Source of the DNA: Cordia subcordata
Lineage: Eukaryota > Streptophyta > Magnoliopsida > Boraginales > Cordiaceae
Direction of reading: 5' to 3'
DNA: 64,000 nt
Assembly: GCA_028554755.1 (NCBI GenBank)
Contig: JAPTOF010000015.1
Location: forward strand, 8,556,001-8,620,000
The position numbers were made by a program, and so were the translations under genes. Each line of letters begins with the position of its first letter. Positions within the stretch are counted from its first letter, which is position 1. Positions 32,270 to 43,844 of this stretch are shown piece after piece. The notes beneath the pieces were generated by a model that was given only the letters and a program-made list of their open reading frames with translations, was not told where the DNA came from and made no database searches.

Positions 32270-33100
32270 TTGAGCTATAAAGAAAGGCTAGGCTCGACCA
32301 AGGGGGACTCAACCTCAACATCATCAATGGTAACATCACCAGAGTCAAGACTAGAAGGATTAACCTTAAGTGACTTATCAATCAAAGAACTCTCAACTAT
32401 GGAGGTAGAGGCTATACACTTCTACTCTAAGGTTTCTAAATCAAAGCTAGTCAACAATTCCTCAAATTTCCTCAATTTTTCTCCATCGATCATATTCTTC
32501 TCTATAAGATCTTTGACACAAGAATCAATCACTTCAACTCTAAAGAATTCTTCTCCATCCTCTCCTCCTATACTAGCCCTATTCACCACTTCAGCAACCT
32601 TCATGGTGGACCTCAAATTCCCTAATTTTATTTCTAATAACCCCGACCTTCAATGGACAATAGCATCTGCAGTGGCAAGGAAGGGGCGACCTAGAAGAAT
32701 GGGTGTAGAATGTCTAGAGTCATGTCCCGAATCCAAATCTAACACTATGAAGTCAATAGGGTACACAAACTCACCTACCTAGATCATAACATTCTCTATC
32801 ACACCCCTAGTTCTATGCTCAGACCTATCAACTAGCTGAAGAGTAACAAGTGTAGGAGACAACTCACCTAGACCTAGTTGTTGATAGATGGAGTAGGGAA
32901 TGAGATTCACACTAGATCCTAAATTTAACAAGGCGTGATCAATCTAGGTTCCATAGATCCTACATGGAATAGTGAAGGCTCAGGGGTCACTCGTCTTGGG
33001 CAGAAGGCCCGAAGTACAAATACTACTCACCTTCTCTGTAAGCCTCGCCTTCTTAGGAATGTTCGATGACTTACGTTTCTTTGTACAAAGATACTTAAAG
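32270..33100 (-). pseudogene. G1 aspartic protease and linker
   Basis: The protease active site reads LLNLGSSVNLIPYS where G2 has LLDLGSS: the catalytic aspartate codon is now AAT (32923-32925). PILLGRPFLATADAIVH, the second half of the fold, follows. The linker to RT (VNRASIGGEDGEEFF, LRKFEELLTSFDLE) is readable at 32616-32422. Several stops are present. Confidence 0.82.
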
Positions 33101-34438
33101 AACTTAGAATAAGAGGGGTTGGAAAAGATCGCATATATCAAATGAAGATTGACCTTAAGGTCCCTAAGATGCTCTAAAACCTTGAAAAACCTAGAATCTT
33201 CACCAAGTGTAGGCCTCTATAAGGCCGATGGAAAGGGAACTCTAGGCTCAACATCTTTAGACACATGGGACTCATGAATGGGCTCTTTTCTTTCCCGATG
33301 TGGGCGGGAAATACTATTCTCTCCATGGTCTCTAATGGGCTCATCTCTCTTAACACGACCCTTTCTAGAATTTCCCTCAACAGGGTTACTATGTAGCGCT
33401 CTAGACTCAGAAGGACCACTAGGTGCAGGCACTACAAAGTCAACTCCTACCCTATTATCCATTACCCTATCACTCCTAAGAGTGGTGACGACCTTAGCTT
33501 GGGCTTGAGGGAGATAAGTGGTATTGGTGGAGGAATAGGACTGGACTCTAGGGTTTACCTCCGGCTGAGAAGGCAATTTCCCAAGGTCTCTAGCGCTTAA
33601 CTTTGTTGCAATCTGTCCTAACTATGCCTTAAACCCAGCCATCTGCTGCCTATAGCTAGCTATTTCTTGCCTATTATTAGCTAACTCTTGCTGCTGACTA
33701 GCTAATGCCTGCTGCTAATTTTGAATAAACTGCATTAACTTCATTAGATCATTACTAGGAGTCTAGCAACTAGAGGGGGCAGGTAAAGCCTAAGGTTAAG
33801 GAGCACTAGTGAGACAGGGTTGATTCACATGACAGAAACCTGGGGGATATTGAGGACGGGTTCGCTGCTGAGGTAGAACCTGAGGATGTGAACTAGACTC
33901 ATGTTGACCTTGTCTCCAAGAAAATTTTGAGTTATCCCTCCAACCAGGATTGTATGTGTTCGAGTACGGGTTGTACTCACGAGAATAACCTTGAGTAGTA
34001 CACACTTGCTCTTTCATGAAATCAGGAAATTGAGATGCTAAAGGGCAAGCCATGGTCTCATGAGATGACTCGGAACAGAATGCACAAACTTCAACAACTA
34101 ACGAAGCAGAGGAAGAACCTATAGAACTAGTCTTATGACTTTGGGATGAAAGAGACAAAGAAATGAATTAATCTAGCTTATTTGTCAAAACTTCAACCTT
34201 AGCGGGTAAATCTAAAGAAACTCCAACCGCTCTAACACTTCTCTTGTTACCTCCCCGACTAGACCTTTCCATGGAAAAAATTTGAAAAGAATTTTCAGCC
34301 ATCATTTCTATTTTCTCCCATTCCTTGGTCAGTCTCAAAAGATAGAAGCCACCGCCAGAGGCGACATTGACCATCATTCTATTTTGTTCATTTAAGCCTC
34401 AAAAGAAGCATTGCATTAGGTAATGATTGCCGTACCTG
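33101..34438 (-). pseudogene. G1 gag, 5' half deleted
   Basis: Starts inside capsid at RMMVNVASGGGFYLL (34377), then a CCHC-like cluster CAFCSESSHETMACPLASQF (about 34085-34026), a Gln-rich linker (about 33780-33600) and the C-terminal region PSQPEVNPRVQS to LERPTP. Upstream capsid, the ATG and most of the leader are missing: at 34438 the sequence jumps to a fold-back filler and PBS-like bases. Stops occur throughout. Confidence 0.82.
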
Positions 34439-34487
34439 TGGTGTAGACATGGTCTACAATAAACACCACGGCAATGGCAACGGCTCC
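34431..34487. other. fold-back filler at gag/PBS deletion junction, with PBS remnant
   Basis: gtggtgtagac (34439-34449) is followed by gtctac then acaccac, its near reverse complement with a 5-base interruption. ggcaatggcaacggctcca (34470-34487) follows, a remnant of the Asp-tRNA PBS. It marks a deletion from mid-gag to the PBS. Confidence 0.6.
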
Positions 34488-34494
34488 AAGAACT

Positions 34495-36385
34495 TGATGC
34501 ATCTCTCGAGTGCAAGCTCTAAAGACCCGCAAGCGCATGGATCGGTGTAGCAAAGTGTATGCAAGTGCAGGGTCGATTCCACAGGGAGGCTATATTAGGA
34601 GATAGATTCTTCGTGTGTGTTCTAGAGTGTGCCTAAAAACAAACCTAAACAATCTATTTTTGGGATTTTGGATTTTTGATGGTCGAGAGCTCTAACTAAA
34701 GTGAATTAAATTACACTATGGGAATGGAAAGTGAGAAACAAGTTAATCTGGAAAGACTAACAAATGGAAAGGGGTTAGGGTGACTTCAACTTTTGAATGG
34801 GCGATTCTATACTCGAATGCTATGGGATTAAAGAATGATGGCTTACTTTCATAATTGCTCTTAACTAGGTTGCTAAATTAGTGTCTTAATTTCCCCCTAG
34901 GACTTGGTGTGGGTCCATCCCTAGGCGGCGCCTCCTAGAGTTATAGTGTGGTCCTTATGACCTAAGGCCTTAAGAGTGACCAATTAGCTTCCTAGGTGAC
35001 TTAGAATGAGCCTACCCTAGTACCTAAATCATTGGTTGGATTTAAAGCCAAGACCTAGTGTTGCTAAGGTCAACTAAACCTATCCTGAAACCTATTGGCT
35101 AGATTTAAAGCCAAAGGAGACTTGGCTTAGGCTAGCCCTAAATTGCTTACTGTCATTCTAAGGTCACTATAGCGAGATTTGACTTGATAGCTCCTACATG
35201 TTCTTGGCCAAGGTGTTCGTGAATAAATGAATGTATTCAACTACCAAACATCGTCACACTTGGAATACACCGTTAGAAGCAATTAACAACCAACATGTAT
35301 TCGTTATTGAAGTCATATTCACTAATAGGTATGCAAATATACACAATGACATGAATATAAGAATTACCCACTTCGTAGCATCCACATATAAACACATAGA
35401 CATGATTATAGCATGGATTAGATGTGTTTAGTAACAAATAGACTTCAATTTATACACATGTTACTCATTTAGGCATTTAATCAAACACTTAGACATGAAT
35501 GAGAAAATAATCATTTGAACAAGAAAAAAAAATGTATATATATAGTCAGCCATTTAATCCCATATCATAAGAGTATATAGCTAACCCATTACATAAGTTA
35601 AATCACTCTACACAAGTCTACTCAATCATAATAAGAGATAGAATGAAAGAGAGTTTATGAAGCTTCCCTTTCATCCTAGCTAATTTTGTACAAAGCTCTT
35701 GAGCAAACTTGGATCCAAATGTTTGAAATACTCTAAATCTTCTTGTTTCAAGGTGATGAAATGTGTGAGAGAGTATGTGAGATGTGGGTAAAGACTAGTG
35801 TTAAGTGTGTGTGTGTATGTCATAAGTGTGTAAAGATCCTTTCTAGAATTATCAAAAAGATTCCTCCTTTTCGTCTAAAAATCGGGCTTTTATATCGGCT
35901 TTTCACGAACTGCCAGTCGACCTCCTTTTAGCTCGACCAGCTTTTTTATGGTGCTCTCTTGATTGGTCAGTCGACCTAGCCGGTCGACCGACTGTGGAAG
36001 GGTGATCGTCTGGCTATTTTCAATACCTCTTTGGAGTGGCTGGTCAACCTAGCTGGTGGACCGGTTCTTTCTCTTAGGTCATCTGGCTGACTCCCTTCCT
36101 CCATTCTTTGTCTTTTCGACGTTTGATCTTCTCGTTTTAACCCGTACATCTCCCATCTTCACCACATATCATCTTTCAATCTCGATCTTAACGCAAAGAT
36201 CACCTAAATCATTTAAAACAAGCAATTAGTATAGCAATTTTTCTCTTAAACTCAATATGTACATTTGTTTACACTTAAGCCTATTCTTATCAAAAGCACT
36301 ACACTAATGCATCTTTTAGCGCACTGAATACCTCTTAAATATAGGCAAATAACAATGTAAACACACACAAAAACATAATACATCA
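34495..36385 (-). repeat. G1 5' LTR (also 3' LTR of a second, mostly lost element)
   Basis: 1891 bp, TGATG (34495) to CATCA (36381-36385). On the left it is adjoined by the PBS remnant, as a 5' LTR should be. On the right it is adjoined by a PPT and 194 bp of gypsy 3' region, as a 3' LTR should be. It closely resembles the LTRs at 26166 and 40077. Confidence 0.85.
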
Positions 36386-36579
36386 ACACCCCCAAACCTT
36401 CTCCTTGCTTGTCCCCAAGTAAGTCCAATCTTAAGTTTATTTCTAGAGCCACCTAAGGGATTGACTCTCTATCAAAGTTAGTCTAAGAAGCATGAAGGGG
36501 GCATTTCTATTGTGGAAAGATTCCTAAGCCTCTTTGGATCTTCCCTCTACTCATAAGAGGTCTCATTCTTTGTGGGAAT
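36386..36579 (-). other. PPT and 3'-region scrap of a further gypsy element
   Basis: Matches 28021-28215 almost base for base (PPT, then the block gaagcatgaagggggcattt). It stops at gggaatt (36579), where plus-strand gag begins. Confidence 0.8.
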
Positions 36580-36958
36580 TAAGTTCTTTTAAAAATTTTA
36601 TCCTATGGCCAAGACGACTGACCTTAGGACCACCATTATGACTTTCTCCCAACATGACCTTGAATCTTTCCATGAGGCTTATGAGAGGTTCAAGGATCTT
36701 CTTAGATAATGTCCACACCACGGGCACGGCAATCATGACCTAATGCAAAATACTTTTTCGAGCCTTAAATAAACGAAATAGGATGATGGTCAATGCCGCC
36801 TCCGGTGGTGGCTTCTATCTTTTGAGACCGACTGAGGTATAGGAGAAAATAGAAATGATGGCTGAAAATTCTTTTCAAAATTTTGCCATGGAAAGGTCTA
36901 GTCGGGGAGGTAACAAGAGAAGTGTTAGTGAGGTTGTAGTTTCTTTAGATTTACCAAT

Positions 36959-38923
36959 TGGTGTGTCTTTCGAGTGCAAGCTCTAAAAGACCCGCAAGCG
37001 TACGGATCGTGCAATATAGTGTGTACAAGTGCGGGTGTCGAACCACAAGGAGGCGTGAATAATGTGGGTGGATTTTATGCTTGGTGCTCTAGAAGGTGCC
37101 GAAAAGAAAGATCTAAACTAGACATATTTTTTTAGGGTTTTGTATTATTGGGAGCTCTAGGTAAAGGAAATAAAACTAAACTATGAATATGGAAAATGGG
37201 AACACAAGTTAGTCAAGAGGGAATTAACAATTGAGAAGGGATTAGGGTGACTTCGACTTATGAATGGGTAATTCTATACTCAAATGCTATGGGATTAAGG
37301 GATGATGGCTAACTATCATGAGTGCTCTTAACTAGGTTGCTAGTTAGTGTCCTAATTTCCCCCTAGGACTCGGTGCGGGTCCATCCCTAGGCGGCGTCTC
37401 CTAGAGCTACGGCGTGGTCCTTATGACTTAGGGCCTTAAGAGTGACTAACTAACTTCCTAGGTGACTTAGAATGAACCTACCCTAGTACCTAAATCATTG
37501 GCTGGATTTAAAGCCAAGACCTAGTGTTGCTAAGGTCGACTAAAACTATCCGAAAACCTATTGGCTGGATTTAAAGCCGAAAGAGACTCGGTCTAGACTA
37601 GCCCTAAATTACGCTTCGTCATTCTAAGGTCACTACAGCAGGATTTGACTTGCTAGTGCATTCATGCATGTTCAAGGCCAAGGTGCTCGTGAATAATGGA
37701 ACCTATTCGACTACCAAACATCGTCATGTTTAGTTCACACCATTAGAAATAATTAACAACCAACATGTATGCGTTATTGAAGTTATACTCATTACTAGGC
37801 ATGTAAATATACATATAGACATGAATAAAAGCATTACCCATTTCATAGCATCCACATATAAACACATATACATGATTATAACATGGATTAGATGTGTTTA
37901 GTAACAAACGAACTTCAATTTACACATATGTTACTCATCTAGGCATTTTATCAAATACTTAGACATGAATGAGAAAATACCCATTTTGAACAAGAAAATT
38001 CGAAACATGTATATATATTCAGCCATCATATCCTATATAATAAGAGTATATAGTTAACCCATTACATAAGTTAAATCACCCTACACAAGTCTACTCAATC
38101 GTAATAGGAAATAGAATGAAAGAGATAATGAAGCTTCCCTTTCATCCTAACAAATCTTGTACAAAGCTTTTGAGCAAACTTGATTCCAAATGTTGAACCC
38201 TCCAAATCAATCTTGGTTCTTAGTGAGGAATGTGTGAAAAGTGTGTGTGAGGTGGGTGGAATCTAGGGTTAAGTGTGTGAGAATTTTAGGTGTGAAGTGC
38301 ATGTTAAACTTCCAAAAAGTCCTCCTTTTTTCTGCAGAATCGGGACCTATTTATATGTTCTCAGCACAGACGGTTGACCGGCTTCTAGACCTAGCTCGAC
38401 CGGCTTTTTGATGATGCTTTCTGGACTGGCCAGTCGACCGGTCTGGAAGGGTGGTCGTTCGGCTATTTTTGGTACCTCTCTGGAGTGGCCGGTCGACCTG
38501 CTAGGCCGACCGGCTCTTTTTCCTTGGTCGTCCGGCTGACTTTCTTCCTCTATTCTTTGTCTTTTCAGCCTCCGGTCTTCTCTCTTAGACTAGGTCGACC
38601 GGCTCTTTTTCCTTGGTCGTCCGGCTAACTTTCTTCCTCTATTCTTTGTCTTTTTGACCTCCGGTCTTCTATCTTAGACCCGTGCATTTCCTATCTTCAT
38701 CACCTTTCATCGTCCAATCTCGATCTTAACCCAAAGTTCACCTAAATCATTAAAAACAAGCAATTAATGTAGCAATTTGTCTCTTAAACTCAATATATAC
38801 AATTGCCTATGCTTAAGTCTATTCTTATCAAAAGCACTACACTAATGCATCATTATGAGCACTCAACACCTCTTAAATACAGGTAAATGACAATGCAAAC
38901 ATACACAAAAACACAACACATCA
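36959..38923 (-). repeat. gypsy solo LTR inside P3 gag
   Basis: 1965 bp, starts TGGTGTGTCTTTCGAGTG and ends ACACATCA with no internal region on either side. Flanking 5-mers are ccaat (36954-36958) and cctac (38924-38928), 3 of 5 alike, a decayed duplication. It is of the G2 LTR subfamily (cccgcaagcgtacgg). U3 palindromes at 38365-38610 include an 89-bp tandem duplication. Confidence 0.85.
38508..38685. repeat. 89-bp tandem duplication in solo-LTR U3
   Basis: gaccggctctttttccttgg begins units at 38508 and 38597. Each unit carries one GACCGGC half-palindrome and the tract tgactttcttcctctattct, with a few differences. Confidence 0.85.
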
Positions 38924-40076
38924 CCTACTAAGGTTGAAGCTTTGACAAATAAGCTAGATCAATTCATTTCTTTGTCTCTTTCATCCCAAAGTCATAAGAC
39001 TAGTTCTATAAGTTCTTCCTCCACTTCGTTAGTTGTTAAAGCTTATGCATTGTGTTCTGAGTCATCTCATGAGACCATAGCTTGCCCTTTAGCATCTCAA
39101 TTTCTTGATTTCATTAAAGAGCAAGTGTGTGCTACTCAAGGTTATTCTCGTGAGTACAACCCATAGTCGAACACATATAATCCGGGTTGGAGGGACAACC
39201 CAAAATTTTCTTGTAGATAAGATCAACATGAGTCTAGTTCACATCCTCAGGTTCCATTTCAGCAATGACCCCATCCTCAATATCCCCCAAGTTTCTATCA
39301 TTTGAATCAGCCCCGTCTCACTAGTGCTCCTCAACCTCAGGCTTTACCTGTTCACTCTAGTAGCCAGACTCCTAGTAATGATGTGATGAAGTTAATGTAG
39401 TTTATTCAGAATCAATAGCAGGCATTAGCTAATCAGCAGCAAGAGTTAGCTAATGATTGGCAAGAAATGGCTAGCTATAGGCAGCAGATGGGTGGGTTTG
39501 AGGCATAGTTAGGATAGATCACTAAACAGTTGAGGGCTAGAGACCCTGAGAAATTGCCTTCTCAGCCAGAGGTGAACCCTAGAGTCCAGTCCTGTTCCTC
39601 CACTAATACCACTTATCTCCCTCAGGCCCAAGCTAAGGTCGTCACCACTCTTAGGAGCGGTAGGGTAGTGGATAATAAGGTAGGAGTTGACTTTGCAGTG
39701 CCTGCACCTAGTGGTCCTTCTGAGTCTAGAGCGCCACATAGTAACCCTGTTGTGGGAAATTCTCGAGAGGGTCCTGTAAAGAGAGATGAGCCCATTAGAG
39801 AGAGAGTAGCACTTCCTGCCCATATCGAGAGGGAAAAGATCCCATTAATGAGTCCTATGTGTCTAGAGTTGTTGAGCCTAGAGTTCCCTTTCCATTTGCC
39901 TTAGAGAGGCCTACACCTCGTGAGGATTCTAGGTTTTTCAAGGTTTTAGAGCATCTTAAAGACCTTAAGGTTAATCTTCCTTTGATAGATGCAATCCTTT
40001 CCATCCCATTCTATTCTAAGTACTTTAAGGATCTTTGTACAAGGAAACGTAGGTCATCGAACATTCCTAAGAAGGT

Positions 40077-41969
40077 AGTACAAGCTCTAAAGATCCACAA
40101 GTGCACAGATCGGTGTAGCAAAGTGTATGCAAGTGCGGGGTCGATTCCACAGGGAGGCTATATTGGGAGATAGATTCTTCGTGTGTGTTCTAAATTGTGC
40201 CTAAAAGAAACCTAAATAATCTATTTTTGGGATTTTGGATTTTTGATGGTCGGGAGCTCTAACTAAAACGAATTAAATTAAACTATGGGAATGAAAAGTG
40301 GGAAACAAGTTAATCTAGAAAGACGAACAAATGGAAAGGGGTTAGGGTGACTTCAACTTGTGAATAGGTGATTCTATACTCAAATGCTGTGGGATTAAAG
40401 AATGATGGCTTGCTTTCATAATTGCTCTTAATTAAGTTGCTAAATTAGTGTCTTAATTTCCCCCTAGGACTTAGTATAGGTCCGTCCCTAGGCTGTGCCT
40501 CCTAGAGCTACGGTGTGGTCCTTACGACCTAGGGCCTTAAGAGTGACCAATTGGCTTCCTAGGTGACTTAGAATGAGCCTAACCTAATACTAAAATCGTT
40601 GGCTGGATTTAAAGCCAAGACCTAGTATCGCTAAGGTCGACTAAACCTGTCCTAAAACCTATTGGATGGATTTAAAGCCAAAGGAGACTCAGCCTAGGCT
40701 AGCCCTAAATTGCTTAACGTCATTCTAAGGTCATTATAGCGAGATTTGACTTGATAGCATATTCCTGCATGTTCGTGGCTCAGGTGTTCGTGAATAAATG
40801 AATCTGCTCAACTACCAAACATCATCATGCTTGCATTACACCATTAGAATCAATTAACAATCAACATGTATTCGTTATTGAAGTCATATTCACTACTAGG
40901 CATGCAAATATACACATAGACATGAATATAAGCATTACCCACTTCATAGCATCCACATAATAACACATAGACATGATTATAGCATGGATTAGATGTGTTT
41001 AGTAATAAATAGACTTCAACTTATACACATGTTACTCATTTAGGCATTTAATCAAACACTTAGACATAAATGAGAAAATAACCATTTGAACAAGAAAATC
41101 AAACATGGATATATATTCAGCCATTTAATCCCATATTATAAGAGTATATAGCTAACCCATTACATAAGTTAAATCACCCTACACAAGTCTACTCAATCAT
41201 AATAAGAAATAGAATGAAAGAGAGTTTATGAAGCTTCCCTTTCATCCTAGCTAATCTTGTACAAAGCTCTTGAGTAAACTTGAATCCAAATGTTTGAAAC
41301 CCTCTAAATCTTCTTGCTTCAAGGTGATGAGAAGTGTGAGAGAGTGTGTGTGATGTGGGTGAAAACAAGGGTTAAGTATGTGTGTGTGTGTGATGGGTGT
41401 GTGAAGATCCTCTCTAGAATTATCAAAAAGGTTCTCCTATTAGTCTGAAAATCGGGCTTTTATATCGGCTTTTCACGAACTGCCGGTCAACCGGCTTCTC
41501 CTCTTAGCTCGACTGGCTATTTTATGGTGCTCTTTGGACTGGCCGGTTGATCGGCTCTGGAGGGCCGGTCGACCGGCTCTGGAAGGGTGGTCGTCCGGCT
41601 ATTTTCAGCACCTCTCTGGAATGGCCGGTCGACCTAGTCGGTGGACCGGCTCCTTCTCTTAGGTCGTTTGGTTGACTTCCTTCCTCCATTCCTTATTTTT
41701 TTGGCCTCCGATCTTCGCGTTTGACCCGTACATCTCACATCTTCATCACCTATCATCGTTCAATTTCGATCTCAACCCAAAGTTTACCTAAATCATTGAA
41801 AACGAGCAATTAGTGTAGCAATTTGTCCCTTAAACTCAATATGTACATTTGTTTACGCTTAAGCCTATTCTTATCAAAAGCACTACACTAATGCATCTTT
41901 TAGAGCACTAAATACCTCTTAAATATAGGCAAATATCAATGCAAGCACACACAAAAACACAACACATCA
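40077..41969 (-). repeat. gypsy LTR, G1 subfamily, lacking its first 18 bp
   Basis: Begins gtacaagctctaaag, lacking about 18 bp of the TGATGCATCTCTCGAGTG end, and finishes CATCA at 41969. TATA-like sequence (minus strand of gggcttttatatcgg) near 41455; GGTCGACC palindromes between 41482 and 41660. Its right flank, actggtttatgg, continues the integrase interrupted at 26165. It is therefore likely the partner of the LTR at 26166. Confidence 0.8.
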
Positions 41970-42435
41970 ACTGGTTTATGGAAAAGCTTGTCACTTATCG
42001 GTAGAACTCGAGCATAGGGCTTATTAGGCAATCAAGGCCATAAACTTTGATTTGGCAAGAGTGGGTGAGAAGAGAAAGCTTGACCTAGCGGAGTTAGAGG
42101 AGTTTAGATTGGAGGTGTACGAGAATGCCAAACTTTATAAGGATAGAATGAAGAGGATTCATGATAAGCACATTCTTAAAAAATCATTCTCTCCATTTGA
42201 TAAAGTTTGGTTGTTTAACTCATGTTTGAATCTCTTTCCAGGTAAGCCCAAGTCATGATGGAATGGTCCATATGAAGTACTAGTCAACTATCATTCTAGA
42301 GCAATCAAGATCAAAGATTTAAAGGATGGCTGAGTGATAAGAGTGCAAGGGTAGCGCCTGAAGCATGCATATGATCCAAGCATGGCTCGTGTGGAGGTTT
42401 TGATGCTTCAGGACCTTATCTATGGAAGTTCATAA
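41970..42435 (+). pseudogene. gypsy P1 integrase C-terminal part
   Basis: Continues the scrap at 26083-26165: [18 protein letters not shown], a stop, then [20 protein letters not shown] and [19 protein letters not shown], a stop, and the end [20 protein letters not shown]. It covers the end of the catalytic core and the C-terminal DNA-binding domain. Two or more in-frame stops. Confidence 0.87.
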
Positions 42436-43844
42436 AGAGTTGGTGATTGCCTGGCTGACAGAGTGGTGGTTAGTGCTACTAGGAGGCAACCTAGGTTAAA
42501 TTTTGCAATTTTACACTTGTTTCATTTTCCTTTCTTTTGTTTTCTTTCTTTTTCTTTCACCCATACCAAAGCGTTAAACCCCAATCTTTTATTCCATAAG
42601 ATACACCGTTGCTTATTATTACACATGCCAATGCAAGCTTATATAGGCAAATCTACTAACCTTGTTTTCTATATGAGTGTTAGTGGTTTATGAGTCGCAG
42701 GGTTAGTAGTATGATGATCTATCATTGGCATGGAACGCTTTGAAGACAATGCAAGCTTGTATCTATCCTTTCTCCACTTGTTCCCTATATTTCTACCCTA
42801 TCCCCACTACCCATACTTGCTTTGTGATGTCAATTTGCTTGTCGCGTGGTTTTATTTTATTTGCTTAAGGACAAACAAAGTTTAGGCTTAGGAGTATGGG
42901 GGTTTAGTCTTATTATTTTATGTTTTATTAGGGTAGGTTGCATTATTTGGTTAAAAATGGTGAAAATGTTTCAATTTTGATTCATATAGAGTTGTTTATT
43001 TCCTTGTTGATCATTGTGTTGGCTATGATGATTGACTCAATTGATTTTTAAATATGAGAAGCATTGTGGGGAAGTGAATGAAATGGATTGAAAATTGGGT
43101 CTTAGAGAGGATGCCCTAGAAAAAATTATGGGAAGTGAGAACCTTTAAGAAGGCCTCTTAGAGCCACCCCATAACTTGGTAGGAAAGAATGAAGAAAAAA
43201 GGCTGTTAATGTGAGTGTCCCTTATGTGATTGGTTCTTTTTTATGCGCCTTAGCCTTTATTTCCTTTTCTTTTTTTGCCTTTCTTTTTTATTTCTTTTTG
43301 TTATGCAATGCAAAGTATGAAAAACACGAAAAAATTGAAAAAGGCAAAAATAGTGCAAAAAGATGAGAAAAGAAGTTGCAAAAGAGAAAAAGCCGAAAAC
43401 ACCAAAATGTTTTGTGATTAAGTGCATAAGTGACACAATGTCAACTTAGCATGCTCTATCCACTTTGTAGATATATGAATACGGCTTTTTATTAGCCATT
43501 GTGTATATTTATTCCCTCTTCTTGTCTTTGAGGCTTTGTACATGTTGGGGAGGCCATGTTAGACGAGGGGGCATGAAACATCAACATCCCGTGTGCATGA
43601 GTTTGAATCCTAAGCTTATTGTGGTTTGGCTACTCGGGAAGTTTCCACAATGTTCGAGGCCCTTTATAAGTAGAGAGAGGAACCAAAGAGGCTTAAGGGT
43701 CTCTTGATAGTAAGAATGCCCCTTCATGCTTCTTAGGCTAACTTTGATAGTGAGTCAATTCTTTAGGTAACCCTTTGCATTGGCCTAGAAATAAACTCAA
43801 AATTGGGCTTGCTTGAGGATAAGCAAGGAGAAGGTTTGGGGTGT
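42436..43844 (+). other. P1 non-coding 3' region and PPT
   Basis: The common gypsy 3' region in plus orientation: agtgctactaggaggcaacc just after pol, purine/pyrimidine blocks (43258-43395), the invariant hairpin aagtgacacaatgtcaactt (43428-43447), and the PPT aaggagaaggtttggggtgt (43825-43844). No gene. Confidence 0.75.

Larger units (their letters stand above)
26166..36385 (-). mobile_element. Ty3/gypsy retrotransposon G1 (Athila/Tat-like), degenerate
   Basis: Minus-strand element: 5' LTR 34495-36385, PBS-like remnant, gag (5' half deleted), protease, RT, RNase H, integrase, non-coding 3' region, PPT, 3' LTR 26166-28020. About 10.2 kb. Domain order protease-RT-RNase H-integrase marks it as gypsy. 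Catalytic residues are lost in protease and RT. The right LTR also adjoins a second 3' region, so it may come from LTR-LTR recombination rather than a simple insertion. Confidence 0.88.
36580..40076 (+). pseudogene. gypsy gag P3, plus strand, split by a solo LTR
   Basis: Left part 36580-36958: capsid FYPMAKTTDLRTTIMTFSQH, ESFHEAYERFKDLLR and, in broken frames, SRGGNKRSVSEV. Right part 38924-40076: KVEALTNKLDQFISLSLSS, CALCSESSHET-like Cys motif, Gln-rich linker, EVNPRVQSCSSTNTTYL, and FKDLCTRKRRSSNIPKKV. The two parts join seamlessly if the LTR is ignored. About 150 N-terminal codons are missing, and the sequence ends before the protease at the LTR starting at 40077. Many stops. Confidence 0.85.
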
